Source of the DNA: Camellia lanceoleosa
Taxonomy: Eukaryota; Streptophyta; Magnoliopsida; Ericales; Theaceae
Direction of reading: 5' to 3'
DNA length: 64,000 nucleotides
Assembly (NCBI GenBank): GCA_025200525.1
Contig: CM045768.1
Span: 53,693,177 to 53,757,176, forward strand
In this document: positions 35,501 to 47,981 of the stretch, one piece after another
Layout: each line of letters opens with the position of its first letter
Numbering within the stretch: the stretch's first letter is position 1
Notes under the pieces: generated by a model
What the model was told of the DNA's origin: nothing
The model's database searches: none
What the model saw: the letters and a program-made list of their open reading frames with translations, nothing else
Position numbers and translations under genes: made by a program

Positions 35501-37710
35501 TGAGTTGTCCCAAGGTTGCTCACTTGAAGCCCAGTTTGGGCGGGAAGGCAGGTAGCACACCTTGCCCCCTTATATATGCTGCTTAAGCAATTAGCCATTT
35601 GGTAGGAGAAAACATCCCTATGTCCGAGGAGTCGTAATGATTTTTGATAAATTTCACAAATTGAGAAAAATCACGAAACTTGGTCGGGAAAACACTTCCC
35701 CCAATACCTCTTTCCAGTAAAAATTTCAGCCTGAAACTCCTTCATTTGGATGCCCAAACAACGCGCCAAAAATCTGCTTTGCTGGCTGATCTGCTGGGCC
35801 GCAGCTGTGGCTGGCAGGCAGCCTGGGCTGCCGCCTGTCTGTGTCCTGCCTGCTGGCTGCTGCTGCTGCTGGCAGTGGGCTGCGGCCTTGCTGCTCGCTG
35901 CTGGTACTGGTGGCCTACATGCCTTGGGCTGCTTGGGGCCAATGTTGGGCCACGTTGAGGCGCTTCCAACGGCGACACTTGAGCACTCAATTGGTCACAC
36001 CACCACGAGCAAAACGTCACAGAGTTGGCCTTGCAAGGCAAACCGTGACACTAGGCCAAGGAGGAGTATGTGGAGTGGAGATATGATATCGACTCGCATG
36101 TCGGCTCACAAGTCCAATACATGGCATGCGATAGTCCACACAAAGATGACGTGGCAGTGCTAGTAGTGGAGGTGGACTCATGCAGTTAAATACTTAAACC
36201 AAAATGCAGCATACATTTCTACTTATAGCAAACTGGCTGAACAAATTCACATTGCTAGTCCCAGAAATGCTTGGGAAAAGGCACCTTACATTTTGTGAAT
36301 TTTCATTGCACTTTATGCTCATAAATCCTATTAATTTTAAGGTGTGGTGGCGGGTATTATTAATTCAGGGAGGTCACTAATGAATGCAATGAATTTTGAC
36401 AGACTTACTGCTGGCCTAGTTTTGCTCCTCAGTGGGGTTGATGGGAACAACTACTGTTCTTGGTGTCATCATTTGAGATGTGTCCCTACCCCTTTTTGGA
36501 AATGCAATTCAGAACAAGTCTATTGTGAGGTAAGTCATTGTTCCAATTCTTTATTTATTTGTTTGGAAATGCAATTCAGAACAAATATTGTGAGGTAACT
36601 AACTCATTCTGCCAATTTTTATTTTTTATTTTTTTGGTGTGCATTCTTGCGTGTGTGTGTGTGAGCACGCGCGCGGTGAATGAGAATTCAAATAACAAAT
36701 AATGAAACAATAAGATCTCTCAAGCAAATTTGTCATGGATGCTGTCAGTAAATCTATTGGGATTTGTCTTCTCACAATATATCTTTAAGCTGATGCGCAA
36801 TCAAGGCTAGCCAATCCAATGCTTCTGCTTTATTGCTGCTCTAAAGACCTGACACATTTTATGATGGTCAAATATGTGCATTATAGGATTCTTGCACTCT
36901 TCCGTCAAAAGCCACATTTTCCAACGAATCTTATTTTTGCCGTTAAAATATTTTTAAAATTTGAAAGTCTCCCTATGTAATATAATGTGTTGTAGCCTAA
37001 TTAGATAGCTTGAAGAATTTCATCTTTTGGCCTTTTTTTTTTCTTTTTTTTTTTTTGAAAACTCATCCAACTCGAAAACAATGTAAACATTTTTATTTGA
37101 TTCTCCTTCTCTTTTACTACTGATCATAAGGCTGTGTTAGCTACCTTAAAATGATGTCACAAATAAACAAAATTACATCTTGGAAATAAATAGAAACAAC
37201 CAACTGCTCTCATGATTGTTATACTAGTTCTAAAAGAGTGTCGAATAATGTATGAAAGCGGAATATGGATAAGCGATTAAAGAATATCATCGCTATAAAA
37301 GTATCTCAATCTTCCTGTTCCCCAAACAGTGAGAGGTGTGGGACAATTTTTGAATCATCAGTTATTAAACTGCATTTCTCTTCAGTCTGAAATATTAAAA
37401 AGAGACGCATCAAGAAAGATTAGCAATGAAAGTCTTGAACCAAAAATAAATAAAACTAAAAAAAGTTCTTATCACATGGGTTTAGGATGAGCTTGTCTAT
37501 TATTGGAATGGAGAGTTCAATCTGTGCTTTAGTACTTACTTTCTGATCTTGTTCTGTGTGCATGTACGATGGATGGTGTTGCAGTCCAACATCTCTGGAA
37601 ACCAGCTGAACTTGAAATGCCTAAGCAATAGGAAGAGCAAACTTTACACTTTGGAAGGTACTTACGATTCTACGTATTTGGAGCATCTGTGTTCCGAGCT
37701 TTGCAGTTGA
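29517..37710 (+). CDS. Plant rhomboid-like intramembrane serine protease, six exons, frame broken in exon 4
   Basis: Exons: 29517-29713, 31614-31777, 32231-32394, 32498-32756, 36403-36529, 37585-37710 (TGA). Phases agree at every junction and all introns are GT-AG. The product is a plant RBL-type rhomboid. Exon 1 has a membrane helix and the family phrase [20 protein letters not shown]; exon 2 has [20 protein letters not shown]; exon 3 has [13 protein letters not shown] with the catalytic Ser; exon 4 has [18 protein letters not shown] with the catalytic His. Exons 5-6 give the Cys-rich tail ([33 protein letters not shown]). In exon 4 one T is missing after GTGTTT (about 32621), so the frame meets TGA at 32624-32626. 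As written the protein would stop near residue 217, keeping both catalytic residues but losing the last helix and tail. Start 29517 is the first ATG after an in-frame TAG. It is a pseudogene, a truncated allele or an assembly error. Confidence 0.88.
32757..36402 (+). other. Intron 4 of the rhomboid-like gene, 3.6 kb, mostly repeat-derived
   Basis: Starts GTAACC, ends TTTTGACAG. From about 33430 to 36180 the sequence turns GC-rich with retrotransposon-like text, including GTTCGGCAATATGCCTAGGT and CCACGTCCACGAAGCGG near 33480-33520, and includes an LTR-like unit (34536-36050). The outer parts look like ordinary intron. No gene seen inside. Confidence 0.6.
34536..36050 (-). mobile_element. Probable solo LTR in the rhomboid intron
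   Basis: 1,515 bp with ends TGTCAC and GTGACA, flanked by CTTGG (34531-34535) and CTAGG (36051-36055), one mismatch. On the minus strand a TATATAAGG box is present near 35568-35576, suggesting minus-strand promoter orientation. No coding domain. Boundaries rest on the ends and flanks only. Confidence 0.5.
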
Positions 37711-38065
37711 TGTAAACACAGGCACATGGGAGATCACTGAAGACAGTTCAAGCCATGCTGTTGAAACAACTTGGTTTGCTTTGAGATCGTAGATCTGAGT
37801 GAGGTGTTTGGTCAAGCCCTGTTGCGTTTCTGGTTATTGGTGCATCTGCAGATAACCCCCAAAAAAAAAAAGAAGGCACGCTATCAAAAAAGTGGAATAG
37901 AATGTAAATTTGCTTCATGGTAGCATTGTACTTGTACAGTGAATCAAACACAAATAAGTAAATTATAAATAAATTTATCTATATTCTACGTCTGTTATTT
38001 CTCTTGTAGCTTTTCACCCATGGCTCCTAGGCTCCTACAAAAAAAAAAAAAAAAACATTCATCTA
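37711..38065 (+). other. 3' flank of the rhomboid-like gene
   Basis: Follows the TGA of exon 6. Probable 3' untranslated region, with A-runs at about 37857-37871 and 38039-38055. No other feature before the Helitron at 38066. Confidence 0.4.
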
Positions 38066-38097
38066 TCTATACTATATATTAAGCAAAAGGGGGTTTT

Positions 38098-39429
38098 AAC
38101 CCCCAAGACCTGTGGGAGCTTCAATCTCTCAATCCTAATTTCTTAATTTTTTGATTTTTTTTTAAAAAAAAAACTCAGCATTTATTTACCTCTCCCAACT
38201 CAACCTCAGCATTTATTGACTTCTCTAAACCCACAAACCCTTTTGACTTCTTTCATAATTACTACAGCACATTTTTCAATTTCTTTCATACACTATGGAT
38301 ACACACAAAAAAAAAGAATATAAGAGTTTAGCTATGGAGCTCAAAAAGATATAACAACATCTAAATTTAGTAATATCTTTATGTATACTTAATGGGACAA
38401 ATTAATAAATTTTCTAAAATTATTGATTTTTTAATTTACAAAATAGATTAAAAAAACTATTGATTGATTTATTTATTTAATAACGAAAATATTTCATAAT
38501 CTCTTTCTCTAAAAAAAAAATCTTTAGAGTTTACCTCAATAAACTTTATATCAATAAAACTCACATGTCTATAACATATCTAACTCACATCATAACTTAC
38601 CTAAATAATAATAATTAAAAACAAATATTAAAAAAATATATAGATACCCACAACTCCATCTTAAATAAGTTTAAAAAAAAAAATACTCGAATAGAAATAT
38701 AATTTGTTAAATTATAAAATAAAATTTCAAATATAAATTCTTCTTTAAATTATATATTACTACAACCCCCAAGGCCTGTGGGAGCTCCAATCTCTCAATC
38801 CTAATTTCTTAATTTTTTGATTTTTTTTTTAAAAAAAACTCAGCATTTATTTACCTCTCCCAACCCAACCTCAGCATTTATTGACTTCTCTAAACCCACA
38901 AACCCTTTTGACTTCTTTCATAATTACTACAGCACATTTTTCAATTTCTTTCATACACTATGGATACACAAAAAAAAAATATAAGAGTTTAGCTATGGAG
39001 CTCAAAAAGATATAACAACATCTAAATTTAGTAATATCTTTATGTATACTTAATGGGACAAATTAATAAATTTTCTAAAATTATTGATTTTTTAATTTAC
39101 AAAATAGATTAAAAAAAACTATTGATTGATTTATTTATTTAATAACGAAAATATTTCATAATCTCTTTCTCTAAAAAAAAAATCTTTAGAGTTTACCTCA
39201 ATAAACTTTATATCAATAAAACTCACATGTCTATAACATATCTAACTCACATCATAACTTACCTAAATAATAATAATTAAAAACAAATATTAAAAAAATA
39301 TATAGATACCCACAACTCCATCTTAAATAAGTTTTAAAAAAAAAATACTCGAATAGAAATATAATTTGTTAAATTATAAAATAAAATTTCAAATATAAAT
39401 TCTTCTTTAAATTATATATTGCTACAATT
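38098..39429 (+). repeat. Two-copy tandem duplication inside the Helitron, period 666 bp
   Basis: Copy 1 (38098-38763) and copy 2 (38764-39429) start AACCCCCAAG and end near TTATATATT-A/G-CTACAA. Only a handful of substitutions and A-run length changes separate them, so the duplication is recent compared with the Helitron family divergence. Confidence 0.9.
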
Positions 39430-40791
39430 AGAATGAGATCAATATTCACATGTGTCATAATATTATTAGTCAAAATATAATTTATTTTAAATATATGCGT
39501 TCAAATTATATCATTCTAAACTATAAAGACTTGAACAATAATATTTTTAATATAATTTTTTTTAACAAAAGAACAAAACATAACTTTTTTAGTACTTACC
39601 AAACATGGAGGATTTTGTTTTGTTTTGTTTTGTTTTTTTTAAATTTCAATTGTCAATTAAAGAAATTAAAATAAAGAACAAAGATATTTTTGGTTCAAAT
39701 TGAAAAAAAGTTAGTTTTGCTAAAATAAATTAGAAAGAAATGATAATTTTTTTTTTCTTATTAAAAGTGATAGTTCGTTAAACTGTTTTATTTATTAAAA
39801 AAAAAAAAAAGTAAGAGGATTATAGGTGATAATTTATTATTCATCTAGAATTATTTTCAGATTAAATGAAAATACCATATATTAAATGTTCTTCTTACCT
39901 TTTTTTTATTCAAATACTTTTATTTTGTGAGAATTTTTTTTATTATATTTAATATTTTATTGTAATTTTTAAATTAAAAATAATTTCAAAAAAAATATTT
40001 AAATTATTTATGCCATTATAAAAAGTTAATTTTTTTAATATCAACTTAGTGGTAGTTTGGGAATCTATACCCACAACTCCATCTTAAATAAGTTGAAAAA
40101 AAAAATATCCGAATAGAAATATAATTTGTTAAATTAGAAAATAAAATTTCAAATATAAATTCCTCTTCAAATTATATTACTACAATTAGAATGAGATCAA
40201 TATTCAGATATGTCATAATATTATTAGTCAAAATATAATTTGTTTTTAATATATGTGTTTAAATTATATCCTTCTAAACTATAAAGACTTGAACAATAAT
40301 ATTTTTAATATAATTTTTTTTTAACAAAAGAACAAAACAAAACTTTTTTAGTACTTACCAAACATGGTGGATTTTGTTTTGTTTTTGTTTTTTTGTTTTT
40401 TTAATTTCAATTGTCAACTAAAGAAATTAAAATAAAGAACAAAGATATTTTTTGTTCAAATTGATAAAAAGTTAGTTTTGCTAAAATAAATTAGAAAGAA
40501 ATAATAATTTTTTTTTTGTTAAAAGTGATAGTTCGTTAAACTGTTTTATTTATTAAAAAAAATAAAAAGTAAAAGGATTATAGGTGATAATTTATTATTC
40601 ATCTAGAATTATTTTCAGATTAAATAAAAATACCATATTAAATGTTCTTCTTAGCTTTTTTTTATTCAAATACTTTTATTTTGTAAGAAATTTTTTTTAT
40701 TATATTTAATATTTTATTGTCATTTTTAAATTAAAAATAATTTCAAAAAAAATATTTATTATAAAAAGTTAATTTTTTTAATATCAACTTA
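39303..40791 (+). repeat. Second tandem duplication inside the Helitron, period about 761 bp
   Basis: The stretch from ATACCCACAACTCCATCTTA at about 39307 to AATATCAACTTAGTGGTAGT at about 40057 is repeated from about 40068 to about 40806. Copies differ at scattered sites and are older than the 666-bp pair. Confidence 0.85.
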
Positions 40792-41018
40792 GTGGTAGTT
40801 TGGGAAGTGCTAAATAAGTATACTTTTTTACTTTTTACGAAAATATGTACAAATAAATAGAGATGTGATGTGACTCAGAAAACATAATTATTATACTTTT
40901 TTACTTTTTATGAAAAAATATATAGAAAAGTAAAGATATGATGCGATTCAAAAAAGATAAAAAAATAAAATAAAAATAAATAAAAAGGGAGCTAATATGT
41001 CACTTCCCAAACAACCCT
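40792..41018. mobile_element. Tourist-type MITE nested in the Helitron
   Basis: 227 bp between TTA duplications (40789-40791, 41019-41021). Ends GTGGTAGTTTGGGAAGTG and reverse complement AGGGTTGTTTGGGAAGTG. The first 15 bp of this MITE also occur at 40049-40063, at the joint of the 761-bp duplication. Confidence 0.7.
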
Positions 41019-41572
41019 TTATTTGATGATCCCTTTCTAAAATGTGTATTTTTTAAAATATTTGCAAGAAAAATTCTATTGGAAATCTATTGCCTTTTCT
41101 TTTATTCATTAATATTAAATTTTTAATTAATTTTATTTATCATTTTAAAAAATAAATTAGCAAATAATTTATATATTTATATATATAATTTTGTTTTGGT
41201 TGCTCAGATTATTTGGTATTTCTGTCCAAATCTATTCAAATTTAATTTGAATTTTTAAATTTCTGCATAGGTCCTCACTTAATTAAAAATTATATAGTTC
41301 AATCTTTAAAAAATTTTAAGCTCGACTCAAGTTATTTGGGTTGAACTCACCTAAGTTTGTAATTCTAGATAAGAAATTTTAAAGTTACATGATTAAATTT
41401 GTGACAAATTAAAAAATAATAAATAAATTGCGATAAAATTATGAGATTTAAATTGGAAATTTTAATCTTTTTTTTATTTTCATAATTTGCGTACAAACTA
41501 TTTATATTATTTTATATAAAAATATATTATTAATTTTTTTACATACCGTGCGTAGCACGGGTTATCACTAGT

Positions 41573-44500
41573 TTTTGTTAAGTAAAATCAATAGAAAAAG
41601 AATATTTAAGTCATTAAACTCAATATAAACATAGCTTCTCTCATATGGGGGATCTAACTTGAGATGACATTTGAGCTTAATTGGCCCATTGTAAGCCCAA
41701 TTTTGGTAATTTAAACTATTTATTTTTTAAAACTCGTTGGGAAAAATATTCATATAAAAAATTAAGATGATTGAAATTCAGTAGTCATATATTTGAATCA
41801 CATTTATTTTTAAAAAATAAACAATTATTTTTAAAATTATATTTGCCGTCTATTTTTTCTAACCTTCTAGTTTCTTCTAAAAATACAAGAAATGTTAGTT
41901 TGTTATAAAAATATTTACTTATAATTAGAATTTCTATTTTTTCTCTTTCTTCCTTGTAAAATTTTTATAATAATCAAATTCATATGAAACATATTTTTTT
42001 CCCCCTTTCACTTCACTTTCTACCTGTTTCATCTACTATTTATTTCTTTCTAGTAAAATGCTATTTTTTAAAATAAAAAATCAAGTATTATTTATTATAC
42101 ATAATTTGTTATAAAATATATAATTTTTTAAAATATTTATGGATAAATTACATTGGCACCCCTTGACGTTTGTCTCTAATACAAGTACCCCATCACGTTC
42201 TGAAAATTACATCACTTCCCTAAGATTCCATTACAATATTATTCTATTAGTCAACCGTTAAGTAAACTAACATAAAAATTTAATAGAATAAATTAATTTA
42301 AAAAATGCCTATTTTACGCTTGTTTTCATATATAAAATTAACAAACAATTTACCATTTAAATTTTTTTTATATGTCCTAGTCGTGATATTTGGTTATGAC
42401 TTATTTTGGTATTACTTATAATTATTGATTATAATATTATTTTAGTTAGGATTCAAAAGATATTTAGTTATGTCTAATGCGATGTTTAATTATTACTATT
42501 TTTTTTTAGTTATGATTGAAAAGAATCTAATTATAATATTTGTGATAATTAACACCACACAACTTGTGTATCATAGTATTATCTAAATGTTTAATAGTAT
42601 AATAATATATGTATTATTATTAAATGAATTTTTATAATTCTTTGCAAATTTTCTTTACTCATCTAGTAATTTTTTAAATTTTTTTTTATTTTAATATGAG
42701 TAAAATAGACATTTTAAAAAATTAATTTATTATATTAATTTTTTTGGTTTTTTTTTTTTTTTAAGATCTCTGATATTAAGATTTTACTCATCTAATTATT
42801 TTATAATGTCTAAGGCCCTTCAATTTGATTTAGAGAATTTCTCTGAACTTCCCAGAGGAATTCTATCCAGAGAAATTCTCTCCAATCCAGATAAATTCTC
42901 TATTTCTTTCCAGAGAAATTTTTAAATTTTGTAAAGAACTAACAGTTATAGTTTTTAACTTAAAAAAAAAAAAGAAAGGCAAAACAATACCAGCACCACC
43001 ACCACCACCACCACTGATACAGAGAGAAATGTGCACACCGGACAGATCATGCACAAAATTATTGCACTGAGTACAACCAATAAACAAAATTTCTCTAGAC
43101 TTTCAAATTTCTCTAACCCACTCTCTATAGAATTTCTCTGGCCTTCCCTCATCTCCGAAGAAATTTTCTTTGAACAAAATTGTTTGCTTCTATAGAATCC
43201 TTTCTCTGTGAAACGAGAGAAAATTTAAATCCTTTACCAAAGAAAATTCAAAATCTTGTACTATAAAAAATTGAAACTAGAAAAAAAAAAAATTTCCAAA
43301 TCATTTACCAATAAAATCCTTTATCAGTTGAATAGAAGAGAAAGAATGAGAAGTGTAATATATATACTAATAGTACACAACCAAAGTGAAGTACTCACCA
43401 GAGAAAATTCTGGACTAGAGATTGAAACCCATCAAAAATAGGTCCTTTATTAATTTGAAAAGTTACTGCAAATAAATTGCTCAAATTCATACATTTCACA
43501 CTACCAATGACCGATATACATACGCAGCTCAAACAACAAAAGCTATTAGAGAGGAAGAGAGAGAATATAGAGAGAGAGTTTGAGATTCCAGATATATATA
43601 TATATATAGAGAGAGGGAGAGAGAGAGAAACAATGGCACCAAACTATTTGCATAAAGCACCCATTTGTTAACAAAAAACTATACAAAAATGCGAGATAGA
43701 TTTCAGTACTATGATCAACATGTGCAATAACAGATATGTTATAGATGTTATGTTTGCAATCCATAATCCTACAGAGTTCATCAACCGTGAACTTCACCTG
43801 CAAATATTAGGTAAATTACCCCATAAGAAAACACTTATCACAACATTGGAAACTGACTTCAGAAAAAATTTAAAGTTACCATTGTGATGACTTTTAAATG
43901 CTATAACACGAAGTACTAGTTTAAAAGATGTTTGTCTGAGAACACCTGTAATGATTCACAGTCATCAGTAGTGACTAGTGCGTTGGTGAAACCAGGGGCC
44001 TGGGCACTCAATTCTGAAGAGCACGAATTGAAGCTTCAAAATGAAGACAAGAACCACCGTGCCAACGGCGAACTTTCCTTTTCTTACGGCGACGAAGACG
44101 AAGAAGAATAAGTCCCAAAAAATCCTTATCTTCGAGTTCAACAACCCTACTCATGCCAAATTCCTCACCAACATAGATATGATGTTTCTTTCTACCGGTT
44201 CATGTGAGTGAACCACCGAGGAGCTCGATCGGTCTAGGCTCGGCGGTGATGGTTTTGAGATGCGAGAAAAAGAAGAGAGATGAGGGTTTTTTGGGTCTGA
44301 GTCTAGGATTGATGATTATGAGAGTTGGGTATCGAAGAATAACTTTGTTCCTTCGGATGAGAGCCAAATTTCTCTGATGTGATATATGGGTGTGGATCTA
44401 GTGACCTTAGACATCAAAAAATAATATTATGGATATTTTCCATTACTAAAAATGAGAGAAAGACCTTAGACTAAATTTTTTTTTTTTTTGTTAATTGACT

Positions 44501-44659
44501 TAATGGTTAACTAACTGTAGAATTAAATTATAATGAAAGTTTAAACTTTAGAAAAGAAAATGTAATTTTTAAAATATAAAAGGCTACTTAAAGAGAAAAT
44601 TCAAAGGTGTCGCCAATATTTAGTAACATATATTACACATTTTTAAATAAAATAAAATA
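41573..44659. other. AT-rich intergenic region; no gene recognised
   Basis: Mostly AT-rich. 42140-42260 (ATAAATTACATTGGCACCCC and following) looks like one end of a MULE-type repeat whose partner I did not find. 42840-43200 has several copies of AGAGAAATT(C)TCT-like motifs and a CACCAC run (42990-43013). 43590-43630 is a TA/GA microsatellite. At 44041-44211 an ATG opens 56 codons with gene-like composition (KSQKILIFEFNNPTHAKFLT) but no family match that I can make. Confidence 0.4.
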
Positions 44660-45015
44660 GGGTAAATTACACTTACATTCTCTGAAGTTTAAGTTTAACA
44701 TATATCATCTCCTGACATTTAAAAAATTACAATAACCCTCCTGTTATTGTAATTATTTAGACGGAATGAAAACATTGAACTCATACACTTCCTCTTTTCA
44801 TGCTTTACTTTACTTTATCTGTTTTTTTTTCTTCCCTATTTTCCTTTGCTTTATTTAATTTTTTAATATAATTTTATCTATTTTTCTACTAATTGTTACA
44901 TTTTATATAAATAAGGATTTATAAAATAAAATAATTAACCAGAGAATATAATTTCCAGAACGTAAGCGTGAAATGTAATTGGACCAAACGTCGTGGGGGT
45001 CAGTGTAATTTACCC
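44660..45015. mobile_element. MULE-type MITE
   Basis: 356 bp with inverted ends GGGTAAATTACAC and GTGTAATTTACCC, and further inverted similarity inside (TTCTCTG / CAGAGAA near 44679 and 44940). Flanks AATAAAATA (44651-44659) and AATAAAATT (45016-45024) form a 9-bp target duplication with one change, the length typical of Mutator-like elements. Confidence 0.85.
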
Positions 45016-45030
45016 AATAAAATTTGAGCC

Positions 45031-45270
45031 TATATATATTACACTCGTCTCTCCCTCTCCGTCTCCCTCTCCCTCTCCCCTGCTATTCCATCTCTTCCCC
45101 TGCTCCTCTCGCTCTCCTCTACGTCTCTACTGAGCTCATTCGTCTCTCTTCCTCTGGCTCGACTGACTGCAGGGTTCTAAGTAGCTGCTCGGTTTAAAAC
45201 CCTAATCTAACCCAGTGATTGGTTTCTGAGAAAACAAAGGAAATTATTTTTTTGAAGAGCAATCAACAAG
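45031..45270 (+). promoter_or_regulatory. TATA box and CT-rich leader exon, probably of the IF-2 gene
   Basis: TATATATATT at 45031 is followed by a CT-rich leader (from about 45046), an AAACCCTAA motif (45198-45206) and a good donor site, CAACAAG|GTATGCC, at 45271. No ATG-initiated gene follows closely. The nearest matching acceptor with a start codon is TTATGCAG at 56377-56384, 20 bp ahead of the IF-2 ATG. Linking the two is inference; it could instead be the start of an unrecognised non-coding transcript. Confidence 0.45.
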
Positions 45271-47522
45271 GTATGCCTCTCTCTGATTATTTCTGAAACC
45301 CTCAACCTTCCTCTAAAACTCTCTTCTTCCCCATTTTTCACTCTCTTTGGATATTTCTGAAATCCTCCCTCTTCTAAAACTCTCTGATTTTTACCCTATT
45401 TTCTGTGTCTAGTGTTCCGTCTGAATTTCTGTTCCAGTCTCTCTTGGCTCACACTGATTCGAAATTTGTACTGAAGCAAGGCTGGTAAGGATTTTGTTCT
45501 ATTTTGCTATTTATGTATCTCGGTTGACATTCTTAATGAAATAATCCATTTCTACATTAATTAATATAGTATTTTGTAACCATATTGTTGCTTCCATGAC
45601 TTGTTCTTGAGTTGTTGGAAAATATTTCATGAGAAATTTTGGCATTAAAATTATAGCGCTAAAATTATGTTATTTGAATTTTGATTGCATCTAAGATGTT
45701 TGTAAAAATGCCTAGTTCGCTAGCAATTTAAACAAAAGTATTTTGGAGCTATATTTTCATTGCATTTAGATGTTGAAAACTTGTGATTGACTTAACATGT
45801 TCTCTGAAGATTTATCCAAAAATATATTTAGTGATATTCACATGAAGCAACTATAACTTGTGGTTGGGACCTCCCAATTTGTAAGTTAGGGCAAATAGGT
45901 ATTCCAAGTGTTTTTGGTAATGTTTAGTACTTGTTGTTCTAGTTGAATTAAATAGCCATCTCAAGTAAATCATTTGTTTGATTGGTTTTTAAAAACATAT
46001 ATATATATATATATATAAGCAAACGTAGTTCACATACAATAGAAGTACTTCCAAAAATGCTAATCGAATAGTGCTTGAATTTCACTTGTATCCTTGTTTA
46101 AGCATGAGTAGTTGACAAGATAATGGGGAAGAGACTTCAACCAACAAAAAAGTATGAAAAGCTAAAAAGAATTGAAGTATATGATTTTAATTTTAGCTAA
46201 AAAGCAGTTGACATGAACCTTATGTTTAATAAAATGTATTTCCTCTATTATACAATTTTAATTTTAATTTTTCAAATTCACATGAAGCTTATGTTTAATA
46301 AAATGAATTTCCTTCGCATACTTTTTTCATAGTGTATTGATGCTAAGATAATCCATGAATTGCTGCCTTCTCTCTAAGCGTGGAGGCTTTCCTAGCAAAC
46401 ATGAAAGATTGGTGTGAAACTTTAGGATTGAAGTAGTGGAAGGTATGAGAAAGGGAAAATTTATTTATTTATTTATTTTTTTCCTTGTTTGTTTAGCATG
46501 GTAAATGATAATGTTGAAAAATGTAAGATTGTTAAATTTTTGTGTACAACCCATAGCAACACGGTAAGTTGCTTTTTAATTTCTTGCAAAATATACATAA
46601 ATGTTTCTTGCAAAAAATAAAGAAATATTTTTTTTTTCCCCTATTTTGTCACTTTTGATTTACGCGTTTTGTTACCATGTGCACCTTTCAAAGGGTGCAC
46701 ATGATGTGCACATTATATCTTAATCATTGAATCTTCACAAACTAATCTGATCCATTGAATAATTTAATGGAAAAAACTTGAAACCTTCTCAACTAGTTGC
46801 TGTCCTGACTGAAGAGCTCCCCCCCTTCTCTCTCTCTCTCTCTCTATTTGTTTTTCTCTCTCTTGCTTTCTCCCCTCTAAGAAAGCCCTAACATTTTCTC
46901 CCAACGCAACTCCGACAATTTTCTCTCCCTCCTATGACGCTACTCAAAGACCTTCCTGCAAAGTGGAAACTCTTCCATCTTCGTTTCTACAACTACATCT
47001 GAACATTTTACCTCAAAGTGGAAACTCTGCGTGTCTCTCTCTCTCCAACTCCCCTCCATCCTCAACTCTTCCTTTCCCATTTTGTGAGACCTTATACCAA
47101 AACCCCCTTTTGTTAACCCTATGTATTTATATATAAGTATATACGTATATATAATGTAGCCCACCAATTTGTCTCTATTTTACTCTCATTTTCCACATGC
47201 ATTCTCTTCTCTCTACCACTTCTACCTCATGACAGTGAGTTGGACCTTTCCTCCACTTTTCTGTCGCTCTTTCTCTCTCACTCTTGCTCTCCCTTGTTCA
47301 TTAACTTAGTAGTCATAGTTGAAGAGCTTGTTAATGTCTAATCACTTTAACAAGGCTAAGAACAAGACCATTGCAACATATTTGTAACTTGCTAGTTACC
47401 AAACTGTAGCTTTTTGACTCTAACAATCACCTTAGTTAATGCATTGGAGATGCTCCTACACGTAAAAATAGAACATTTTCGTAATATGAATTAATACCGC
47501 ATTATAATAGGGGGAAAAATAA

Positions 47523-47557
<35 letters not shown>

Positions 47558-47737
47558 AATTAAAAAAAGCTCAAAACTCTATAAAACACAATGTACACAC
47601 AACTTAGGCAACAAATGTTCATTTTTGCATCAATATTACTAAATCTAGAAATTACAAGGGCACAATATGTTATCTTCATAGCTAATTCTACTACAAGATA
47701 ATATTATTAATAATTCATTGGAAACCTAAATTATTAT

Positions 47738-47778
<41 letters not shown>

Positions 47779-47937
47779 TTGAAATAAAGAATGGTAGAAC
47801 TGAAAGATGAAATAGAAATCCAAGATAATAATGCAAAGAAATAAGGGTCAGCGATAAGAGGAGCAGGAGGAAGACATCTCTGGTTTTGCTCAATCCCCTC
47901 TAGCCCCCATTATTTGTGTATACATAATTGTGTTTGT

Positions 47938-47981
<44 letters not shown>

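Larger units (their letters stand above)
38066..41572 (+). mobile_element. Helitron, 3.5 kb, non-autonomous
   Basis: Begins TCTATACTATATATTAAGC after an A (38065) and ends with the stem-loop ACCGTGCGTAGCACGGGT (stem CCGTGC/GCACGG) followed by TATCACTAGT, then T. These are the TC start, 3' hairpin and CTAGT end of plant Helitrons, with A|T insertion. No Rep/helicase coding is present. The interior is AT-rich with two tandem duplications and a nested Tourist MITE. The 5' phrase CCCCCAAGACCTGTGGGAGC is shared with the 21-23 kb copies. Confidence 0.85.

Noticed and set aside
35742..36163. Overlapping frames of 80-137 codons in GC-rich sequence in the rhomboid intron
   Set aside because: Ala/Cys/Gln-rich translations of GCTG-type repeats inside a solo LTR, open in several frames at once.
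42840..43200. Possible MITE built from AGAGAAATT motifs after TAAGGCCCTT
   Set aside because: The left end could pass for a Tourist start but no matching right end or target duplication was found.
47938..47980. CRISPR-like regular repeats (TA/GA runs)
   Set aside because: Simple dinucleotide microsatellites in a plant genome; no spacer structure.
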